A DNA stretch of 64,000 nucleotides from Numida meleagris. Its lineage: Eukaryota; Chordata; Aves; Galliformes; Numididae. The stretch covers positions 1 through 64,000 of the forward strand of contig NW_018364561.1 in NCBI RefSeq assembly GCF_002078875.1, written 5' to 3'. Position 1 is the first letter of the stretch. Every line of letters begins with the position of its first letter. The position numbers and the translations under genes are program-made. Under the pieces are notes generated by a model. It was not told the origin of the DNA. It ran no database searches and saw only the letters and a program-made list of their open reading frames with translations. Shown in pieces: positions 14,209-25,800 of this stretch.

Positions 14209-15336
14209 CATAGTATCACAGAATCATAGAATGGCTTAGGTTGGAAAGGACCTTATAAATCATTCAGATCCAGTTCCTCTGCCATGGGCAGGAAAAATCA
14301 CCTCCTTCACCCTGCTTGCCACCCCTCTTTTGATGTAGCCCAGGATACACATCTGATTCATGTCAAGCTTTTCATACCCCAGGACCTCCAAGTCTGTCTC
14401 TGCAGAGCTTGTCTCAAGAACTTCTCCCAGTCTGTAGACATATCTGGGATTGTTGCAACCCAAGTGCAACATCTTGCATTTGGCTTTGTTGAACTTCCTT
14501 AGGTTCTCATGTGCCCACTTTTTAAGCCTCTTCAATGTCCTTCTGGCTAGCATCCCTTCCTTTTATTGTGTCAACTGCACCACTCAGCTTGGTGTCATCA
14601 GAAAACCTGCTGAGGCTGTACTTGAACTCAGTGTCTAGTTCACTGATAAAGATGTTGAAGAGCACTGGTCCCAAGACAGACCCCTGGGGAGCACCACTAG
14701 TGACCAGCCTCCACCTGGACACAGAGCCATTGACAACTACCCTTTGGCTGTGACCATCCAGCCAATTCTTTCTTCACCAAATAGTCCAGCCTTCAAATCC
14801 ACACCTCTGCAATTTAGAGTTAAGGATGTTATGCAGAACCTCATTAAAGGCCTTGCACAAGTCACTTGTCTTTCCTTTGTCCACCAATCTTCCCAGGCAC
14901 AGATGTGAGGACCACTGCTCTGTAATTCCCTGGATCCTTCTTTCTCCCTTTCTTAAATATGACAGTGATGTTTCTCTTTTCTTCTGTCACCAGAGACTTG
15001 GACTGACAGTCATGACTTTTTGAATGTGATGGAGAATGCCTTGCCAAACACATCAAGTATTGCTTTCAGGACCCTGGGATGCATTTTTTTTCTGGCCCCA
15101 TAGATCTATATTCATTCAGTCCCATGAGTAGGTCTTGGATGTGACCTACTCTTACAGTGTGAGAGATTGCACTCCCCCAGCCTCCACCTAGAAGTTCAGG
15201 GACATGAGACGCATGAGAAGCCTGACTGTGAAGATCAGAATAAAAAACTTATTAAGTACCTCAACCTTCTACATGCCCAATGAAGCCAGTTCTTCTTTCT
15301 CAGTTATCAGAGAGGGTACACTCTCCTTTGCCTGTC
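14209..15336 (-). mobile_element. CR1 LINE, minus strand, internally deleted
   Basis: Starts with tatcacagaatcatagaatgg (3' end) and the 3' UTR through 'gccatgggcag'. At about 14291 it jumps directly into the ORF2 region 'aatcacctcc...gatgtagcccaggatac'. Better copies in this window carry roughly 400 bp between these two phrases, so an internal deletion is inferred. The RT palm motif at about 14587-14610 reads FSDD, so both catalytic aspartates remain here, although the frame is broken. Upstream RT sequence ('gaccctgggatgc') continues to about 15336, where the copy is 5'-truncated. Confidence 0.94.
14522..14722 (-). pseudogene. CR1 ORF2 reverse-transcriptase palm fragment
   Basis: A 66-codon open fragment of the non-LTR reverse transcriptase. 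Visible motifs in order are the [16 protein letters not shown] block (palm motif B' region, residues about 9-24) and [15 protein letters not shown] (motif C, catalytic DD pair). It would act in target-primed reverse transcription on CR1 RNA, but it is cut off on both sides by frame breaks inside a truncated element. No function is expected. Confidence 0.85.
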
Positions 15337-16856
15337 AAAGGATTAAGAAACATTGGGAAACTTTGTAGAAGAATCAAGCACTAATTAATGGTGATCCAGA
15401 AGTTACCTGTACATCTGTAGAATGTAGATGATGGCAATATCTAAAATTATATATAAAAATGCAGAAACATCTAAGAAACCAACTCGATATTTGTTTTTTT
15501 TTCCATCAATTTACACAATCTTGCATTAGCAATAACAATAAAACATCCACTCTGTGTGTGTATTACATCTAACAAAGCAATCAGAGTATTTTCAAGTAAG
15601 CTATTCACTAATAAGTATCAGAATTCATAAAGGCACAGAGGTAGAAGGGGAGAAATTCACTGCAATTTAAATAAGGTCTGAAATGTCAGCCTTTCTAGAT
15701 TGTATCACTTCCTAGTTATTTGTGAAATCTTCATCTGATTTATTCAAGAGCATATTTGATAACCAAATTTGCAGTGTTTCTAATATGGAGAAGAACATAT
15801 ATATTCTCAGAATGAGGATGATTTAAAATACTGCCATGGTGATATGGGAAGGAATGGGCTTTGAAAAGAGATTTCTTTTCTTATCAGTTGCATTACTGCA
15901 GATACAACATCTGATTTCACCAAATATTTATAAAATGCCTATTTTTTAATCATTAAGATATTCACATTAACATTGGAAAATATTTATGGTATCTACTTTT
16001 ATTTTTGCTTATTTTGTGTAAAAGCCTTAAAGGAACAGTTTAACAAGAAAGAACCATTGACACCAATAAAGACCAATAAAATGCACAGCCATAATTATTG
16101 TGCTTTTTAACAAGAATATCAACGCAAAGAAGAAATGAACAAATAAAAGATTCTGGGAGGGGTGTTTGAGACAAACAAGACCTTGCTAAAGAAACCATGC
16201 TGTACTTTAAGCAGCACATTCTGCCCTATTTTTCTATTTTTAGGCATATGTTTTTTAAGTGATTCAGCACGTTCTTGGTCTAACTCCATCTGGTTTATGG
16301 TCCTCAGAAATCCATTCAGTTCTACTCTTTCCACTTTCGGAAGATGATCTGTACACATGAAAGAGTTTAATGCGTTATGAGATGAAAAATATTGTTAAGT
16401 CTGGTTACAGTGGATGGGACTTAAGGGGATACAAAATACATGGTTGACTATATCTTAAGTTTGCTTATGGTTCCTGTGAGAGTAAGGTGGAAAGAGTTGC
16501 CTCAACTGGGAGAAACCATGAAACACCAGTGAAAGCAGGAAATACAATTCTATCAAAACTGTGCTTTGCTGTGTGCCACGTCATGTTAATTCTGAACAAT
16601 GGTGCTTCTGTTCTTTTCCTGACAGCTTTTTCCTGATAACATTGGCGCTACATTTTTACTCCTTTGAACCTACAGGGAGCAGTGTTGTAATAGCATTCAG
16701 AGACCTATCCACAATTCTAAATATCTATTTCCTCAATGTAAATGAATAATGTGGAATACTTTACTGACACATGTCATTATTTTTTTCCCCTTGGTTACTT
16801 CTGTACTTTGAACATCAAATTACCAAATGTAGTTTATTATCCAAACAAAAATTTGT
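15337..16856. other. Unique AT-rich non-coding sequence
   Basis: No recognised repeat or exon. Two overlapping opposite-strand frames near 16120-16358 code for no family that I know and are probably chance. Confidence 0.5.
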
Positions 16857-17862
16857 AAAAGTTCTTCTGGACATTCTTGACATTCTCAATGATATTTGAA
16901 AAGTCATGGTAGCCAAGCGAAGAACCTGGTGACTGGAAAAAAGGCAGCGTCACACCCATTTCTAAGAAGGCTACCCTTCTTAAAAATGTGACCCAGGGAA
17001 TTACCAACCTGACAGCCTCACCTCTGTGCTGGGAAAAATCATAGTGCATCTTCTCCCAGAAGCTATATCGAAGACAGGAGGACAACCACATGAGACAACC
17101 AGTGTGGCTTCACCAAGGACAGATCCTGACTGACCAACCTTGTGTCCTTCAATGATGGTGTAACTGAGTCAGTGGACAAAGGTAGAGTCATTGATGTTAT
17201 CTATCTGGACTTCAGTAAGGCCTTTGACACTGTCCCACACAACTTCTCTCCAAATTGGATAGATATAGATTTGACAGGTGGGCTGTTCAATGGACAAGGA
17301 ACTAGTTGTGAGATCATACATTGAGAGTGGTGGTCAATGGCTCTACATCCATATGGAGATCAGTTAGGAGTGGTGTTTCTTAGGGATCTTAATGCTCTTT
17401 AATATCTTCATCAATGACATTGACAATGGGATTGAGTGCACCCTCAGCAAGTCTATGGATGACAAAAAGCTGCGTGGTGCAGCTGACATGCCTAAGGGAC
17501 CAGATGCCATCCAGAGAGACCTACACAGCCTTTAATTTTGGCCCAGGACAACTTTATGAGGTTCAGTAAAGCCAAATACAAGATCATACTCCTGAGTTGT
17601 AGCAACCTGCACTATCAGTACAAACTGATGGATGAAAGAATAGAGCACTGCCCTGCTGAAAAGGAGATGAGTGTCCTCATGGATGGCAAGCAGCACATAA
17701 GCCAGAAATATGCCCTCACACCCCAGAAAACCAGCTGTGTCGTTGGCTCCATCAAAAGCAGCATGGCCAGCAGGGTGAGGGAAGTGATCCTGCCCCTCTA
17801 CTCTGCGCTGTGAGACCACACCTGGAGTACTTTCTGTAGCAGTATTTTCACTGCCCAAAGTA
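16857..17862 (+). mobile_element. CR1 LINE, plus strand, lacking both ends
   Basis: Begins inside the RT domain ('tttgaaaagtcatggtagcc', 'ctggtgactggaaaaaaggc') and runs through 'gacttcagtaaggcctttga' and the palm motif at about 17445-17470 (SMDD). It ends at the ORF2 C-terminal part ('ctctactctgcgctgtgaga...ctggagtact'). The CR1 3' UTR and its ATTCTATG tail are missing. That is unusual, because target-primed insertion normally preserves the 3' end, so a later deletion or rearrangement is likely. Confidence 0.92.
17538..17813 (+). pseudogene. CR1 ORF2 C-terminal fragment
   Basis: A 91-codon open remnant of the RT thumb/C-terminal region with the conserved CR1 phrases MRFSKAKYKIILLSC (residues about 7-21), SVLMDGKQ and SSMASRVREVILPLYSAL. 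No catalytic residues lie in this part. It is separated from the upstream RT fragment at 17142-17324 by a stop and frame change. Confidence 0.85.
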
Positions 17863-19847
17863 GTTAACCTCTCCACTTTTTCCTTTCTTTTGAAGAAAAG
17901 GAGAAGTGTTATTTTCCTCTCATTTGAAAAGGAATGAATCAGTTTAGGTAAAAATGATGTAATCTTCGTTCTCTACTGCCTTCTGCATGACAGATTCTTC
18001 TGGACAGAACAGACTTGTCTCCCTAAAGGGCTCACTATTCTGCCTCTGTGTTAAATTCTTACAGTCTATTCTGAGCTGTTGTATCATTTGTCTGCTTATT
18101 AAGAATTTCACGGCCCCCCTCTTTTAATAACCTAGGGGAAAACGATCGGAAAGGAAACGATTGGAACTGCGTCAATTTTTTTCCCAAAAATTGTGTATTT
18201 ATCTTAGAATGCTTATCTTAGAAACTTGAATCCACTTCCCAGTCTGCTGTGAAATATTTTTATTCATTAAATGGTAATTAATGAGATTTGTTGCTCTATT
18301 TTAGATAGGCAAAATTTCTTCAGTTATAATTAGATGTAGAATGCTGGCAAAACGGGGTTTGCCACTCTGAAGACAATACAAAGTTAATTTAATGAGATAT
18401 TTATGGATAATCTTTCCTATCATTCAATCTTTTTTGGTTGCAACTAGGTTGTAATTAAAATGTCCACAAAATGTGATTGATTCCATAAATTTTGATATAT
18501 TAAAGTGCTATACTTTTGGTTAAATTTGTTGTTTATGTAAAAATTCTCTTTTTGCATTTTGTTGTATTCTTAAGCTTTATAGCATAATTGAACAATGATT
18601 TTCATGGCTTATCACACATAATATTTAAATTTGAAATTATGTTTGAATATGCACTTTAAATTGACTTCCACTTTGCACTGGACCAGAATGTCTCCATTTA
18701 CCTTCTGAATATCAAGCATAATTCATAGATAACATCAACATTAATCTTTTCAGTATGTTTTCTTTTGAGATCTTCCAGAAGTCAATTTAAATGTAGTCAT
18801 CTTTTTAAAATGGAAAACCTGTACAGATTATTTTATGCATTGTTTATATACATATGGATATTTTCTATACACTGTATGTCATTCCATACACTGCCGTTAA
18901 TATTGTGATTAGTTTTTGACTGTAACTGGGCATGAAATTGAGGTCTTTGTTGAGCTGTGACTTTTAAAACCCTTTCCTTCAATGGTACAGTTAATTTAAA
19001 GCCGCAGAAGATGTACTTTCCTCTTCAGTGATAATTAAACTGCTTTTACCAACTTTTAATGTTACTTAAAATCAGTTTATCAATGCATTTATCTTTGAAT
19101 AATATCCACAGAATTTTCCTACATTGCCCTCTGAAAATGGCAAAAGAAATAACTATGTGTCATATGCAATTTTTGTTACCTTATTGACCATTCCTACTCG
19201 TTTTCAGTGGAAATAGGTCATTTTACATTATCTTCCTGCCTCTAGGCTAGCTTTTGATCTGTATCAATTCTTTACATCTCATTCTATGCCTGTGCATTTT
19301 CTTTGGTAACTTCATGTCAAGGACATTGTCTTTTGGAAGTCTAAATAAATTACATTTTTTTCTCTCACCAATTCCATTTAAAGAAATATGTAAAGATGTA
19401 GCAAAGTAGTGAAATGCAGTTTTCCTTTGCAGAAACACTGCAAGTTAGAAGCAGAAATCCAGCTAACTGTAAAATTCCTAAATAGATTTAATTCACATAC
19501 TCTAGTTAACACCTAACATGCATTAACATCTGTTCTTGCTACCTAGCATGAAGTAAACACAAAAAATATAATGGAAAATATTTTTAGTTGGCATACACTA
19601 AGACACAAAAAAATAAATTCTCCAGTATGAACTCCAAGATACTTAATTGTGGATGTGCCCTTGAAGCATTTCAGAATATGATCTACTAAAGTCTTTCCAA
19701 AGAAATGTAATATCATGTGCAGTTTTTTTTTAATTTTTGCAGATATTTATGTGGAAAAATTAATCACAAGTGGGACAAAGTAAAACCTGTGTTGTAGAAA
19801 AAAATAAATGATACATTGGAATGAGGGTCAAATATATTAGAATTGAC
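17863..19847. other. Unique, very AT-rich non-coding sequence
   Basis: No transposon or exon signature. The part at about 18160-19200 has many TAATTA/ATTAA-type motifs and no repeat, a composition often seen in conserved non-coding DNA. That is only an impression and needs alignment. Confidence 0.5.
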
Positions 19848-19885
19848 AGGGAAAAAAAGAAAAAGAAAAGAAAAAGAAAGGCAGA
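19848..19885. repeat. Purine-rich (AAAAG)n-like tract
   Basis: A gggaaaaaaagaaaaagaaa-type run lying immediately before the recognisable start of a plus-strand CR1. Confidence 0.7.
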
Positions 19886-19895
19886 AAGTAATGAA

Positions 19896-21185
19896 AGTAA
19901 CTTCCTGGTCCTGGGGTTAGACAAAGCAATCAGAAGAGAACTGTTATTGGACATGGTGCTCACCAATACAGTTGAGCTCATTAAAGAAAAGCAGTTGTTA
20001 GGGACAAAGGAATGGAATAGAGCTGGCAATTCTTAAGCACTCTTTTCTGAGAACATAAGAGCTCTCCATTCCCATGTGTAAGAAATCAAGCTCAGCAGGC
20101 AGGATACAGGCATGGATGAGCAAGGACCCAAAGTTAAACTGAGATGTAAGAAAGAAATGCACAGGCAGTTGAAGCAAGGACATGTGGCCTGGTAACAGGG
20201 ATACCATCTGGATGTGTCGAGATGGGATTGGGAAAGCCAAGAGACAGACAATGCAAGACAGAACTTGGCAATGGATGCAAAGAATAACAAAAAAGGATTC
20301 TATAGGTACATTGTTGACAAGAGAAAGGCCAATAAGAGTACACGTCATCTGATAAATCAGAAGAGAGAACTAGCTACAACAGACATGGAGAAGGCTGAGG
20401 TACTCAACAAATTCTGTGCCTCAGTCTTCACTGGCAGTCAGGTTTCCCATGACTCTCATGTCTCTGAACCTGTACGTGGGGGCTAGGGGAGCAAAGTCCC
20501 TCTCACTGTAAAAGAAGAGTGGGTTCAAGATCTCCTAATGAGACTGAATATGTACAAGTCTACAGGGCCAGAAGACATGCATCCTAATGTCCAGAGGGAA
20601 CTGGCTCATGCAGTGGCCAAGCCTCTCTCCATCACATTTGAAATATCGTGGCTGTCAACTCCAGTGGCTGGAAAAAGGGAAACTTCACCCTAATTTTTAA
20701 TAAGGGTGTAAAGGAAGATCCAGGAAACTACATGCCAATGAGGCTCATGTATGTGCCTGGGAAGCTCATGAAGCAGATCCTCTTGGAAGATATGTTAAAG
20801 GCACACATGAAAAGAGGAAGTGATCCAAGACAGCCAGCATGGCTTCACCAAAGCCAAATTCTGCCTGACCAAACTGGTCGCTTTCTAGGATGGAGTGACT
20901 GTATCAGTTTACAAGTGAAAGACCAACCAGTGACATCTGCCTAGACTTGTGCAAGACTTGTGATATGGTACTACATGGCACTCCTATCTCTAAATCAGCA
21001 AAAGAAACACGATCAGCAGTGTGAGAGTGGTGATTCTCCCAGTCTGTTCTCAGGAGACTCCACCTGGAGTACTGCATTTGGGGCCTTCAGCATAAAAAAA
21101 GACATGGAATCATTTGGAGTGGATTCAGATGATGGCTCTGAAGATGCTCAGAGGGCTGGAGTAACTCTCCTACAAAGAAAGGCTG
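19896..21185 (+). mobile_element. CR1 LINE, plus strand, several internal deletions, no 3' end
   Basis: Starts in the endonuclease C-terminal region ('cttcctggtcctggggttag', 'attggacatggtgctcacca'). It runs through the linker ('gacatggagaaggctgaggt') and RT N-terminus ('ctggaaaaagggaaacttca', 'ggctcatgtatgtgcctggg'). It then jumps at about 20990-21050 straight to the ORF2 tail ('tccacctggagtactgcatt', 'gatgctcagagggctggagt'). The RT palm with its DD motif is absent. It breaks off at 21185, where a CR1 of opposite orientation begins. Confidence 0.9.
20214..20486 (+). pseudogene. CR1 ORF2 endonuclease-RT linker fragment
   Basis: A 90-codon open segment with the linker phrases KNNKKGFYRYIVDKRKA (residues about 23-39) and MEKAEVLNKFCASVFTGSQ (about 58-76). 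These connect the endonuclease and RT domains in CR1 ORF2. It contains no catalytic site and ends at a stop at the 'ggggctagggg' segment. Confidence 0.85.
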
Positions 21186-21238
21186 TAGGAACCACAGAAT
21201 TTTTGGGGTGGGAAGGAACATTTGGATATCACCTAGTC
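21186..21238 (-). mobile_element. CR1 LINE 3' end, left part of an interrupted copy
   Basis: Decayed CR1 3' end on the minus strand: 'accacagaattttt...tgggaaggaaca...atcacctagtc'. The sequence stops within the phrase that normally reads cacctagtccaacccc. It resumes at 22615 beyond the hAT-like insertion. Confidence 0.85.
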
Positions 21239-22614
21239 CATGGGTGTCCAACCTTTTGCCTTGTCTGGGCTGCACTGAATAAAGACAAATTGCCTTGGGC
21301 TGCTTATAGGTAGGTTGTCCTGAAAGTAATGGTGCCTATTTGTTTCCATGGAAACTACAACAGATTCAACATTAACACAGCAAGTTCTCAGGAACAAAGC
21401 ACTATTTTTCAACATAGTCACTATGACTAACTATGCATTTTCATCAACCACGAACAAAAGCCCTCATGCCATGCTTGTAAAAATCTGAACCAATGGAGGT
21501 GATCAAGTTCACTGTTGCCACCGTTGAAATGCACCACCCACTACCTCACTGTGCTCATATCCTCTGTTTGGTCTTCATAAACATTCACCAACCGTTGATT
21601 AGTGCCAATGGGTGCCATTTTTTCTGAATGGAAGAGTCAGTTCCACATCTCTGCTTCAAACTTCCATGCCAGACGTCACATTGTCAGACTTCCAACCTGC
21701 TGTGATCCGTCTCACAGCAGCAAAATGTAATGGAATATTGTCAGGACATCTCAGCCTCTCCTGCCATACCTCCAATATCCCCCTCTGATGTTGCGGGCCA
21801 ACAAAATAAAAGAGAAGGCATTACTTTTGGAGCAGCCCTCATGAAATATATAATATAGTCAATGTACGTAAATAACAAACACTAGTGGGATACTTGAGCT
21901 TGTTTTTGTGAAACGAATGCATCAATCTGGTTCATCGGAAGTAAATTCAATTTTTAGTGAGTTCCCATGGTGTTCATCAGAGATTTTGGATGTCAGTTTA
22001 GTCCTCAACTTCATCCTTGAAAACACTTGTCCTCAGCTGTGCACACTGCCAGAAAGCAATGACATGGATGAGGTGTGATTGTAAAGTGAGGGATATTTTT
22101 ATACGGTAAGAGAGGTCTTCTAAAAGTATGATAAAAGACATGACCAGATTTTTTATTTGAATATCCAGTTGCAACTCTTTCCATTCCATTTGCAATCTGT
22201 ATGTATTGTATTTATGTTGTCTGAAACTGGAGCCTCAAATTACTAAAAATTTTTCATTTTTTTGGAAATCTTGAAATGCATTCCCAAATTCCTTTATCCA
22301 AACAGGATGCAAGGCTGCCTATTTTTGCTCCTCACAGGACTGTGTTTAGGCAGTTTATTAAAATCCATAACATTATTTGCTATAACTTGAGTTGGCACTG
22401 CACTGCACTTTCCTTGTGCTCTGCTTTCAGCCCAGACAGAGTTGTATGGTTGTTGCTGAGCAACGGGCGTGCAACTGCAGCTGAGTTGGGCCTCTCTGCA
22501 GGGAAGATCTGCTGCCATGATGGCCCCAGGCAGTGGGTCGCCTCAGGAGCCGGGTCTCAGGACAGGCCAGAATGGGCTGCCTATGGCCTGTGAGGTGCAG
22601 GTTGGACATACCAG
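21239..22614. mobile_element. hAT-like DNA transposon, non-autonomous, hosting a mariner
   Basis: Left terminus catgggtgtccaacc and right terminus ggttggacataccag form imperfect terminal inverted repeats of the hAT/Charlie type (cAGGGGTGTCCAACC-like). The subterminal 'tgggctgcactg' and 'gggctgcctatggcctgtg' phrases are also typical of such elements. It splits a CR1: 8 bp on the left (acctagtc) and acct...c on the right fit an 8-bp target duplication that has since lost 3 bp. Without the inner mariner it would be about 850 bp. No transposase frame is visible, so it depended on a helper. The family name is inferred from the termini only. Confidence 0.65.
21312..21839 (-). mobile_element. Mariner (Galluhop-like), internally deleted copy, minus strand
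   Basis: Terminal inverted repeats are aggttgtcctgaaagtaatg on the left and the complement of cattacttttggagcagccc on the right. Inside, on the minus strand, is the start of a mariner transposase region ('acgtctggcatggaagtttg', 'aaaaaatggcacccattgg', 'tggtgaatgtttatgaagac') followed by a jump to the 3' end. It shares its whole layout with the plus-strand copy at 27300. Length of about 530 bp against roughly 1.3 kb for complete mariners shows it is a deletion derivative. Inserted inside the hAT-like element. Confidence 0.85.
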
Positions 22615-22866
22615 ACCTCCAAACCCATGCTAAAGCAAGTTCCCTTCAGTAGGTTGACCAGGAAAGTGATCAGATGGGTCTTGAATATCTTTAGAGAAGG
22701 AGACTTCACTACCCCTCTGGGCAATCTCTTCTAGTGCTCTGTCACCCTCACAATAAAGACATTCTTCCTTGTGTTTGCATGGAACTTCCTATGTTCCAGT
22801 TTCTGCCCATTGCCCTGTTGCTGCACACCACTGAAAAGAGTCTGGCCCAGTCCACTTGACTAGTGC
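22615..22866 (-). mobile_element. CR1 LINE, right part of the interrupted copy
   Basis: Continues the copy begun at 21186: 'aaacccatgctaaagcaagt', 'gtcttgaatatctttagaga', 'ctctgggcaatctcttctag', 'ggaacttcctatgttccagt', 'ccactgaaaagagtctggcc'. This is the CR1 3' UTR/ORF2-end region. It is 5'-truncated near 22866. Confidence 0.9.
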
Positions 22867-25800
22867 AAGAAGGGTACCAAAACATATCAATTTAGACTGT
22901 TCCTAAAATTATCTAATTTATGCAGATTTTGGGCTAAATATTTATTCCACAATGCAAAGACTGATTTCAAAGCATGGTACAATGGGGAGCAGATATACTG
23001 TATTTAGGAGTTAAAAATGAAGAATTAAGCAGGCTGGATGCATCAGATAAGAACTGTGTCACTTTGCTTACAAGACTATTCTATTTTAAAAAAAAAAAAA
23101 AAGACTTTTTAGAAAAACGCTGAATTTTTCTGAAGCTAACTTTAAGATGACAGATGTGTTCAGTGGACAATCTCTTCTATTTCGTGTAGCAATGAGTATG
23201 TTTGCCAAGTTTATTGTATTCTTAATTGTGGATGAAAATTGGAAGGGTCTCTGTTTACAATTTCGCTTTTGCAATAAGCACTGCAATAGCAAGCGGCTGA
23301 AGACAAATTGGAATGTACTTACCAGTCCAGAAAATACTAGCTGAAAACCTTCGAAACACTGAAAGAGGAATTTGTACCATGTGAGCTGACAAAGAATGTT
23401 AATGCAACAGATAGCAAATTCTTTTTCATTGTGCTGGTTGAAGTTTAAACTAACTTGAATGTTTCAACAGAGTTGCTGAGCTTTAGCTCAGTTTGTTATT
23501 TTTAAATCAATTTAATTGAAATAATGTTACTATAGATAAAATAGGGTAGAAAGAATATTCTTCAGCAAACTGTGGCATGCCCTATTTGACTTAATCTTGA
23601 GCTTTATGGGTAGTGTGAATGTAAGCCCAAGAGGATTGTGATAGATAGAGACAAAGATACCTCTATAATCAGAGCATTATTATAATTGGTATGATGTTCT
23701 TGAAATTGTTCCTGTATCATGTCTTAATAATTCCACATACAAGTATGAGGATTACCTCTGTATATAATCCTTCTCTTTAAAAAGAAGTAATAAGAATTAA
23801 CATGCAAAAGCTGAGAGTATTTTTAACAGCATAGTTTATCAAGTTTCATGTTCATAAAATATTAAATGCTATTGTGGACTATATGGACCATTCTGGCCTG
23901 ATTCAACAGTCTCAGCAGCCTGAAATTGAGTATTATTGCAATAGAAACCTTTTGCTTATTGCAGTAGCCACTTTAAAAACAGTTACATTTTTATTTTCAT
24001 AAAGAATAACATAAAAATTCAGCAGGATATTTAAAAGTAAATGGAACACGATTTCTATTATGTTGAAGTAAAAGGAAAACAATGATTTTCATACTTTAAG
24101 TAGATTAGTATGTAGTTAAACCAACAAATATAGTACTGAACAAGTTATTTATATTGCTCAAATTCAGTCATCACTACTAGCTACACTTATAACCCACAGT
24201 TTACAAGAAAAATACTATAACGTGATGAAGTAAATCCTACTTTTGGTGTTGGGAAAATATAAATGTTCTTTGTGATTTAATTCTGAGAAGTCCTCTGGGG
24301 AGAAAATATTGGAAAAAATTAGTCAAGTACTTTGAGAATATTGAAGATTATGACAAAAATTTGAATGAAAGTTCAATGTATTTAAAGTTTTACTTTCTAT
24401 ATTGTGCAGCTTTACTTCAGTGGCTGCTAACTCCCTCATGTCACCTTAATATCAAATATTCTTATGCTTATACATAAGAATTACTTATAAGATTAAAGAA
24501 CATTAATTGTATATTATTAATTATGTAGCACACTTTCCTAAGGATTATATTATTATTTCTAATGTCAGTGCTTTTTGTTGTCGCATTATAATTAATTTTT
24601 AGAACCTGTATATATAGCTATACTAGCAATTTAATTTCTCTAATTTCTCTGTTTCACATACATACAGAATAGTAATGATCATTAAAAATATACTGTTGTG
24701 TAGTTTATGTAGCAGTCTTCGTTTTTAGAGATGAGCTAGACTTGATCAAATGTTAAAGCTCTGATTACAAGAAAAAGGAAAGATAACACATCTTTCCTTC
24801 CATTCTAGAATGCTAGAACAGCACATAATGCAGAAAAATGTCAAGGTTTATTTGGTACACATAAACATTTTATTAACACAGACCGTTCTTCGTTTATTGC
24901 TCTAAATCTAGGATTGAATGAATAAATGTAAGTGGCATCTATCAATCACTTATTTTGGGGAGAATATCTTGCAATGGTACTTCTACTGGTGCAGTAGCCA
25001 TTATCATTTGTCCAATTTTCAGACTCACAGCTTTACATGTCTACTAAGTTAAATAAAGTGTCTAACAAAATTAGTCAGAAATATAGGCATTTTTCACACG
25101 AGTATTTTGGTACAGACAAAAAATTTATTTCTCAATGAAAGAAAAAAAAAAAAAGAAAATGGAAAGGGTGACTAAAAATTCCAGTGTAGCTGTTATGGTT
25201 TTTTTCAAAGAGACGTGAAAGAGCTAAGTGAGCACATATATCTTATAACTTCTAGCAAAGAGTACCCTTTGATTAGTATCTATTTAGTAAAAGAGCCAAA
25301 GAGAATCAGAGAGGTATATAAATAAACAAATAATACAGACCAAAAATGGCAATAAGTGTCTGTAATGTGTTGCTCTTGGCTAGCAGTCAGTGCCCACTTT
25401 GCCACACTCTCACTCCCCCTCCTCAGAAGGTCAGATGCAGAAAATACAATTAAAAAACTTGTGGGTTGGCATAAAAACAGAGACATCATTCATTAGTTAC
25501 CATTATGGGCAAAATAGCCTCAACACAAGGAGGACTAATTCAATTTACTGCAAATTAATAACAGACTACAGCCGTTAAAAAGCAATTAAAAGCAAACTAA
25601 AATCACCTTCCTTCCACTCTCCATTTACCTCCTCCCCATCCTGAGTGGCTTCTTCTGTCCTTGTCTTGATAACGGATCAGAAGGCCATTGCCTAGCAGAC
25701 TAAGAATGAAAAGATGGTGCAAAAGCGAGCCTAAGGAGGAAGGATGCCAGTGGAAATTGAACGATGTACAGAAATTCACTACTTTATAAATGAGCTGACA

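Noticed and set aside
19998..20348. Hydrophobic 116-codon minus-strand frame resembling a membrane protein
   Set aside because: It is the antisense of the CR1 endonuclease-RT linker; the hydrophobicity comes from reading lysine-rich codons backwards.
22276..22593. 105-codon plus-strand frame
   Set aside because: It sits in the right part of the hAT-like element and shows no transposase motif.
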